Assembly (NCBI GenBank): GCA_009733575.1
Contig: ML770199.1
Span: 1 to 14,850 of the forward strand
Length of the DNA stretch: 14,850 bases
Source of the DNA: Gymnopus androsaceus JB14
Taxonomy: Eukaryota; Basidiomycota; Agaricomycetes; Agaricales; Omphalotaceae
Reading direction: 5' to 3'
Shown: positions 8,674 to 14,850 of the stretch, in pieces
Position numbering within the stretch: the stretch's first letter is position 1
Layout of the letters: every line of letters starts with the position of its first letter
Position numbers and translations under genes: made by a program
Notes under the pieces: model-generated
Databases searched by the model: none
What the model saw: the letters and a program-made list of their open reading frames with translations, nothing else
Told to the model about the DNA's origin: nothing

Positions 8674-9045
8674 GAAACATCCATCGACCTTCGACTCGAG
8701 TCTTGTTGTACTTTGAAACCCATGCGTAGACTATTAGTACATGCTAGAGCTTACTGTGATCATACTACTAAGTAGTGCTACTTCAAAACAAATACCATGT
8801 ATGACTTGTTGTTGAAATTCTGCTGGAGGCTGGAGAGCACAGTCATGCGTTAGGTCTTTCAAGCTTCCAATCTCTCTGTGTCTCCAGATCATTGACCGCG
8901 TTTCTCTCACGCGCTATAGCCACTTGGGACAAAATTAATTACCACCTGGTCCTGAAATGTCTTATCCCTATTCTACCACGTCGCTAGCTTTCGTTAGCCC
9001 CAGCCCATTGCAAATTCAAGAGATATATATGACTATGACACTGGG
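8674..9045. other. Spacer between the unrecognised gene and PRP16, copy B
   Basis: No coding sense that I can support. By position it carries the 3' end signals of the upstream gene and the PRP16 promoter. The homologous spacer in copy A is 2816-3229. Confidence 0.5.
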
Positions 9046-9159
9046 ACCTTCGTTATGTAAAGTTCCCTCCAGCACCATTGAGGGATTGTTCAAGTATTGG
9101 TAGGTTTACGCTTTCATTGCACTTCAATGACTTCTGTTCTAAGATTAAACACCTCTCTC
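9046..9159 (+). other. Possible upstream part of the first PRP16 exon, frame broken
   Basis: Short in-register pieces read as P-S-S-T-I-E-G-L-F-K-Y and, one frame over, G-R-F-T-L-S-L-H-F-N-D-F with S-K-I-K-H-L-S-H-G. They run directly into the PRP16 exon of copy A and loosely resemble the variable N-terminus of fungal Prp16. The frame change falls in tattggtaggttt and is identical in both copies. It therefore predates the duplication, or there is a start or intron I have not understood. Confidence 0.3.
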
Positions 9160-10370
9160 ATGGAAGCAAGAAGGACAGGCTTGGTACCTCAACCAGTCTT
9201 TGGAATAACGGTCCACGACAGCGATGTGTTGCAGCCAGAGACGGCGAGGCAGGGAGGTCTTGTCAGGAATGATTTAGTGAGTTCACCCTTTATTTGATAT
9301 TATTCATTACTAACTAATCACTCAAAGCAACACACGTTTTAAAAACCCGCAAGGCCGCTTGAACCTCCAACTCCTAGAACATCTATCCTTGGTCTTGACA
9401 GGCTGGCGAAAGAAAAGAGGGCTGCTGTTGCAGATGAAGGAAGCAGGAAGCGGCCGAAATTTGATGACGATGGAAACGAGCCCGTATTCAAAGGTATACC
9501 TGTCCATTCGTTAAATCCAAGCTAGACTAACACACATAATTTAGTACCCAGCTTACCTGTTAGAAATAATCCACGTCAGAGAGGCGAGGAAACTCCTTCA
9601 CATCCGGGCGGTCTCAACGAACCTGCTCGTAAACGATTAGAAGAGTACAGAAGGAACAGGGACAAACAACGAGGTGAGTGTCCTATTGGCATTCCTTACA
9701 CCAAAGCTTATTCTTTACAGATGGAATTACCATTGCTCGCGAACAAAACGACGATGCACCAAAGGGCCTCGGTGACTTTCAACGACATTCGAATCGAGAC
9801 AGAGATCGGTGATGGGGTCGACGTGACCAGGACCGGCAGCGACAGGATCGCGGTAATAGTTGGGACTCTAATCCTCGCTCTGTGCGAGGTAGTGGAGATG
9901 CTCCAAGTGTACGGGTCCCGAATGTGGGATGGGACTCCACTCCTAGAACCTCACGCGGAGACAATTCTTCGGGCTGGGGTGGTGCGCGGAATCGCGGATG
10001 GGATGCTCCTACTCCTAGAGCAGCGAGAGGCGGTAGTCCTGAAGAAGATGGTCCCTGGGCCGTGGACGCGAGAGAATGGGAGGAGGAGCAAGTTCGGCTT
10101 GACAGAGACTGGTACACCGGAACAGAGTCTGGAATGGCCGGTGACGATGACTACAATCCCCTGGCCCAGTACGAGGATCTTAGCGTGATCAAAGAAGCCG
10201 AGATAGCAAAGAAACAAACGGTTCGTGGTTTTCTTGAATGAGATTTTCTACTCATTCTGATATCTCTTTTGCAGAGGAAAATTTCGGCTCGTCAGGCTCA
10301 ATACGTACGTGAAACCCGGCCCGAATGGCCTCCGATACTTACAATATGTATAGAACGCGGATAACGATCT

Positions 10371-10378
10371 CTGGGAAG
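10371..10378 (+). repeat. Target-site duplication, left (ctgggaag)
   Basis: The eight bases ctgggaag recur at 10882-10889. Removing one copy with the DNA between them restores the PRP16 codons for D-L-W-E-A-N-R-M, the sequence expected there. The left edge is slightly ambiguous because gaag continues as a short gaag repeat. Confidence 0.88.
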
Positions 10379-10881
10379 GAAGGAAGGAAGTTTTTATTAC
10401 ACGGCCTGGTCCAAGTGCTGAACGCCGGATCGTCCGGAGATTATCCCAGTGCGGCACTAGCACTTTCGTCTCCGGGACACCTGAGGCAAGACAACGACGA
10501 GCTCACAGCTGCCTCAGTAGGGAGACGCTGCTGTAGATCGTTGGCCCACTCCAGGTGCCAGACTACATAATTAGATACTATACAGGCAAACTATATCTAA
10601 CTACTAATACTATCTACGCTGATATTGACTTGGTACATACAATGGACAACTGTCGTAGATCTTTAGGACCTCAAAGACCCATTTGGCAAAGATTGAGAAT
10701 GAACTTCGACAGGATGCAAGGTAAGCTGTATATGCAATTGGATCCATATCAGATCTGAGCACAATTGCCCTAGGCTGAGAAGCATAAAACTCGGCGAGGA
10801 ATTGTTGACGTCGTTCCGCTAGGGGTATATGTCTACATACTAGCAGGGCATGCTCCGGGGTCTCTACAGCCTCTTTGCAGA
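10379..10881 (-). mobile_element. 5'-truncated non-LTR retrotransposon (LINE, Tad-like) inserted in a PRP16 exon
   Basis: A 503-bp insertion in the minus orientation. Its 5' end (right side) starts inside the last part of the element's reverse transcriptase protein. Then come a stop (10610-10612), about 230 bp of 3' UTR, and a tail that reads aataaaaac plus cttcc repeats at the left end. A truncated 5' end, an intact 3' end, a simple-repeat tail and an 8-bp target duplication are the hallmarks of target-primed reverse transcription. No promoter or catalytic RT/endonuclease part is present, so this copy is immobile. The Tad/LINE-1-type assignment is from the C-terminal protein motif alone. Confidence 0.88.
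10610..10881 (-). pseudogene. C-terminal fragment of LINE reverse transcriptase (ORF2)
   Basis: The last ~90 codons of a retrotransposon polyprotein, open to its natural stop at 10610-10612. The pattern C-K-E-A-V-E-T-P-E-H-A-L-L-V-C keeps the Cys-X8-His-X4-Cys half of the zinc-knuckle-like motif found at the end of many LINE ORF2 proteins. The preceding Cys is cut off by the truncation. The rest (R-R-Q-Q-F-L-A-E-F, F-A-K-W-V-F-E-V-L) is helix-rich. A naive ORF would run upstream across the junction into antisense PRP16, but that extension is not part of the element. Confidence 0.8.
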
Positions 10882-10889
10882 CTGGGAAG
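10882..10889 (+). repeat. Target-site duplication, right (ctgggaag)
   Basis: Second copy of ctgggaag. PRP16 coding resumes with gcc aat cga atg (A-N-R-M) directly after it and is clean for the next ~1.9 kb. Confidence 0.88.
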
Positions 10890-11515
10890 CCAATCGAATG
10901 CTTACATCTGGAGTTGCTACTCGTAAAGCCGTTGATTTGGATTTCGAAGACGAGTCGGAATCGACAGTTCATGTCATGGTCCATGATCTCAAACCGCCCT
11001 TCCTCGACGGACGCACCGTTTACACGAAACTACTGGATCCCATCAACCCTATCCGAGATCCAACCAGCGACATGGCAATTTTCTCCAAGAAAGGCAGCGC
11101 CCTTGTAAAAGAAAAGAGGGAACAAGCAGAACGCGCCAAAGCGGCAGTCAAACTTGCAGCTCTAGGCGGAACTTCTTTGGGTAACATCATGGGTGTGAAG
11201 GATGAGGAAGCTAGAGCCGATGGTGTGTTGTTTCTATCTTCTTACATTATACTTCGGAGTTGCACATTCACGTTAGTCTTTGTTCTTTCCCTCTCTCACA
11301 GCCGAAGCCGAGAAACAGGAAAAGGAAGCCAAGGAAAACGGCGAGAAGGAAAGTTACAAAGGCGATTCCAAATTCGCTTCGCATTTGAAAGCTTCCTCTG
11401 GTGTCAGTGCCTTTGCGAGGAACAGGACGTTGAAGGAACAACGAGAGTATTTGCCTGCATTCGCATGTAGAGAAGACTTGATGAAAATCATTCGAGAAAA
11501 TCAAGGTTCGCATGA

Positions 11516-11797
<282 letters not shown>

Positions 11798-14205
11798 TAG
11801 GCTATGCTATCCGTTTCGAAGATTGTACGTCCTCAGAAACCAAGATCAAATGTACGTCGGCCGTGCCCTTTCCAACCTCAGTTTTTTAAACGTTCTCTTT
11901 TAGATATGACCGATAGTGTGCTACTTCGAGAATCCTTGAATGAAGGCGATTTGGATCGATACAGTGTCATTATCCTGGATGAAGCCCACGAACGGTCGCT
12001 GAGCACTGACATCCTTATGGGTCTTCTCCGAAAAAGTGAGCAACATCGGATGATCTGAGGCTTTCTCTGATCTGATCGTTATTAGTCCTTTCGCGCAGAA
12101 GAGATCTCAAGCTCATTGTAACGTCTGCCACTATGAATTCAGAAAAGGTGGATAGGTTCTTTTAATCTATCCTGGATAGAGTTGACAGCTTGTTTTTTCC
12201 CCTTTAGTTCTCGAACTTTTATGGGAATGCGCCATGCTTCACCATTCCAGGTCGAACCTTCCCTGTAGAGATCTTCCACGCCAAATCACCTTGTGAAGAT
12301 TACGTCGACAGCGCTGTCAAACAGGTTCTGCAAATTCATCTATCTTTACCTCCTGGCGATATTCTGGTGTTCATGACTGGACAAGAAGATATTGAGATAA
12401 CTTGTCAAGTCACGCAAGGTATGTTTTTATCCGTTCTGTGGCCCGCTTTATTCCTCATATGTACTTTCTCTTCTCAAGAACGTCTCGATCAGCTTGATGA
12501 GCCAGCGCCGCTATCCGTACTTCCCATCTATTCTCAAATGCCTGCGGACCTCCAGGCGAAGATATTTGATGCAACTAGTGATGGACGAAGAAAGGTCATT
12601 GTGGCCACTAATATCGCCGAAACATCTTTAACTGGTTTGTCATTCTATTATATTATATACGCTCCGTGCTCAATTCTTTTTTCAGTCGATGGTATTCTCT
12701 ACATCGTCGATGCTGGGTACTCAAAGTTAAAAGTGTATAATCCCAAAGTCGGCATGGATGCACTTCAAATCACCCCCATTAGTCAAGCAACGAGCAGGTC
12801 AGAGGACTGGCGTGCTGGTCGCACGGAAGCGGGTATGTGTCAGGTTCTGTTGTTAATGTACGGGATTCAATCTTTGCGCAGGTTCTTATCGCACTCTACA
12901 CAGAGAGGCTTCCGGGAAATGAGCCTGTTCGAAATACCATTCCTGAAGTCAGAAGGACGATTTGGCCAATACCGTCCGTTCTGCTCAAATCACTGGGCGT
13001 GAAGATACCCTTCTTGGAGTGTGACTTCAATGGACCCTCCACCCCAGGTGAGTTTTCTTGTTATTTCAGGTTGGCTATCTGACCAATGGTCTAGGAAAAT
13101 ATCCTTAACTCTAGTGTATCAATTATGGGTTGCTCGGTGCGCGTGACAACGTTGGCGATCTCACTCCGTTGGCCGAAAGATGGTCTTTGAGATTTCCTAT
13201 GACCCTTCAATGCAAGATGCATCATCTGCCTCGGTGGAATACAGGTTCATCGGAAATGCTGACCATGTGTATCTGATGGCTTTGGTTCCGAGTGTGTTCC
13301 TATCCCAGAGGGAGACGGAATGGAGAGGCGTGAATGCTGCAGCGGAAAAGTCAGACGTGCCGAGAGTGACCCATCGTTACGCTGTGAACGGTTTTCAGAT
13401 CAGTGGAAAAGTTCGAACGACTGTCAGGGATGAATGGGCTATGCGTCACTTGTTTGCATACCGTAAACTGTCTGCGGAAGGCCAAGGGAGGTCCGTGCGC
13501 CAGCTGGAGATATCGATGGCAGTTTCCGAGAAGATGGAGTTGGTTCTGGTGGGACTGAGTTCGTGTGTGATCATGTCGGTGTCTTCAAATAAATTGCATG
13601 TGCAGCGTAGAACTGAGACCTATCTCGAACAGAAAGCAATCCTTTGCGGGGTACTTCCACCAGGCGCGCCGCGTCAAAGGTACGGCGAATCGTCAACATG
13701 TCGTGTCGGCCTGCCTACACAGTTTGCGACCCAACTAGTGCCTTGTTGATGGTCGTGGATGTAGTTTGCTTTATATCCAGAAAAATGTTTCGAGGCTAAG
13801 AGCTTGTGTATAGAACCCCGAGCTATGGTGTTTATCACGAGCGATTTTGACTTCGAAGGAAATACGATGACAGTCACTGGCGATCGATCAGTACGGCTTG
13901 GAGGGATGGTTTTTCAGGTCTGTTTCTATATATTCGCTGACCCGACTATAGCGTGACTGACTCGGATCGTATTCTACTCTGTCAAGGAGAAGAATTCGAT
14001 GAGCGGGGTAACGCGGCGGACACAGATCGCGAAGTTCTCAGGAAAGCTGAAGCTTGAGACGGAGATGCTAGCATACGGGAGAAGTAGGTTATGTTTCTTT
14101 CAATGGCGCTAACACTCCTGCTCTCGTTTAGATCGTCATAAGAAGCGCGAAGAGCCTCTGGGATCAAAACTGCAAAGTGGCAGGCAGCTCGAAAAGTTAG
14201 TCCGG

Positions 14206-14320
14206 TGGTACAGCGCGTCATGGCAGGTATTGGAGCTGGCGCGAGGGTAACTCAGACGCCTCGAAGAAGAGTGGGTATATAATATTATAGCGGGCTGTAT
14301 AGCGCAATACTGCATGTAGA
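14206..14320 (+). repeat. Repeat of PRP16 3' end (partner 3641-3767)
   Basis: The final PRP16 codons, stop (14280-14282) and start of the 3' flank are shared with copy A. Similarity ends at about 14320, shortly before the F-box-like relic. Confidence 0.88.
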
Positions 14321-14329
14321 TCTTCTCCT

Positions 14330-14530
14330 TCAATTGACACCCGCCGATTTAGTGAACTTTAGCTGGAACTTGACGGCTTCGAGTGAAGCAAACTCTGGCT
14401 TATCCGAAAAGTTGTATATTTTTCTTCATGCGTTGAGGTATACGACGAGTTTGGGGATGTTTGAGACTGAGATGCCGGCGTGGAGCAAGGAGGGATTTAT
14501 TTGGAATCGAGACTTGAAGGCAGCTTTATA
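14330..14530 (-). pseudogene. F-box/LRR-type protein fragment
   Basis: On the minus strand one frame reads I-N-P-S-L-L-H-A-G-I-S-V-S-N-I-P-K-L, then an in-frame TGA (about 14429), then K-P-E-F-A-S-L-E-A-V-K-F-Q-L-K-F. The last block parallels K-P-E-F-P-S-L-E-T-V-E-F-K-L-K-F of the relic at 3859-4480, and the nucleotides also align there (gtgaactttagct). It stops at 14330-14332, before the usual C-terminal end. It is a related but clearly diverged paralogue, truncated at both ends, sitting convergently behind PRP16 as in copy A. The plus-strand reading of the same DNA has no recognisable content. Confidence 0.5.
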
Positions 14531-14850
14531 GGTGTAGTCGATGGCTTAAGTTGCAGTGACTCTTTACATTTCAGCATACTTTGCATCCAACAATTTCACT
14601 TGACCTGCTGAGTTGTTCATCGTCTAAACGAACGAAAAAAGATATGGCTGGCAATTTCAGACTCCACCTACTCCGCTGCTGCAGATAGCACCCAACAGCC
14701 GGCTCACAACTAGCGATGAACACTGCACTGGATCATCTACCAGGAGGCTCCCAGTACCCATGGGGACTTAATTTGCCCGGAGTACCTAACCTACTGCTGG
14801 AGAGGCTGTCTTGAGTCATGCTAGTTGTGGCGGACTGCCGCTGTGCTTTC
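14531..14850. other. Unassigned end of window
   Basis: I see no supported gene, RNA or repeat. One short ATG frame (about 34 codons from 14715) has no recognisable motif and is probably chance. Confidence 0.4.

Larger units (their letters stand above)
6103..9480 (+). repeat. Segmental duplication, copy B (partner 178-3627)
   Basis: This is the copy in native context at both ends: on the left it continues the protease coding frame without a break, and on the right it continues PRP16 exon 2 in frame. Copy B is therefore the arrangement from which copy A was derived. It is about 70 nt shorter than A, mainly through single-base differences in short runs. Confidence 0.95.

Noticed and set aside
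9721..10188. 155-codon plus-strand frame starting at ATG 9721
   Set aside because: It is out of register with the Prp16 exon. The phase from the preceding intron gives the known Prp16 residues (D-G-I-T, V-P-N-V-G-W-D), and this frame does not.
10882..10984. Upstream extension of the retroelement frame into 10882-10984 (minus strand)
   Set aside because: Lies beyond the target-site duplication and is only antisense PRP16. The element's protein is truncated at about 10881.
10850..11470. 206-codon plus-strand frame
   Set aside because: It starts inside the retroelement on the wrong strand, then follows Prp16 and reads through the 11223-11301 intron into a wrong frame.
13180..13749. 189-codon plus-strand frame
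   Set aside because: A chance open frame through the indel-ridden Prp16 C-terminal region. Fragments such as V-E-Y-R and R-T-T-V-R-D-E-W-A show that it is a shifted Prp16, not a new protein.
13920..13940. Weak tatata-type motif as a promoter
   Set aside because: Lies inside a probable PRP16 intron, with no gene starting nearby.

Overview
The window looks like nuclear DNA of a mushroom-forming basidiomycete (Agaricomycetes). Genes are cut by many short introns (about 47-79 nt) with GT donors, AG acceptors and CTAAC/CTGA-type branch sites, some close to TACTAAC. The protein families (an intracellular trypsin-like protease, F-box proteins, a Tad/LINE-type retroelement, Prp16) are ones I associate with these fungi. 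Nothing suggests a bacterium, plasmid, phage or CRISPR system.

Layout. 1-177 is a fragment of the splicing helicase gene PRP16. 178-3627 (copy A) is a near-identical duplicate of 6103-9480 (copy B). Each copy carries, left to right, the 5' end of a trypsin-like protease gene (minus strand), a divergent promoter, an unrecognised intron-containing gene (plus strand) and the first exons of PRP16. In copy A, PRP16 jumps at 3627 almost straight to its own last codons (ending 3719), so the helicase core is missing. 3859-4480 holds a broken F-box/LRR-type gene (minus). 4689-6389 is the only intact gene: a 566-aa protease (minus) with His, Asp and Ser catalytic motifs. Copy B follows, and there PRP16 continues through the whole helicase to 14282. 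Another F-box relic lies at 14330-14530, and I recognise nothing in 14531-14850.

PRP16 in copy B can be modelled over about 18 exons but cannot work as written. It has an in-frame TGA at 9810-9812, a 5'-truncated non-LTR retrotransposon in an exon (10379-10881, flanked by the 8-bp repeat ctgggaag), and single-base indels that break motif VI and the C-terminal domains. Prp16 is essential in the organisms where it has been tested, so a working allele probably lies elsewhere (second nucleus or other locus), or part of the damage is consensus error.

The most striking structural fact is that 1-3627 is exactly one turn of the 6103-9653 segment, circularly permuted and opened at the 9480/9481 position. 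This is the form an integrated DNA circle would take, but a cyclic assembly path at a contig end could produce it too. Most differences between copies are one-base indels in short homopolymers, while the unique protease gene and PRP16 from 10890 to about 12780 read cleanly, so I treat many of the frameshifts as suspect. I found no new multi-gene system. What is worth following is the rearrangement, the retroelement hit on a splicing gene and the duplicated gene of unknown family.
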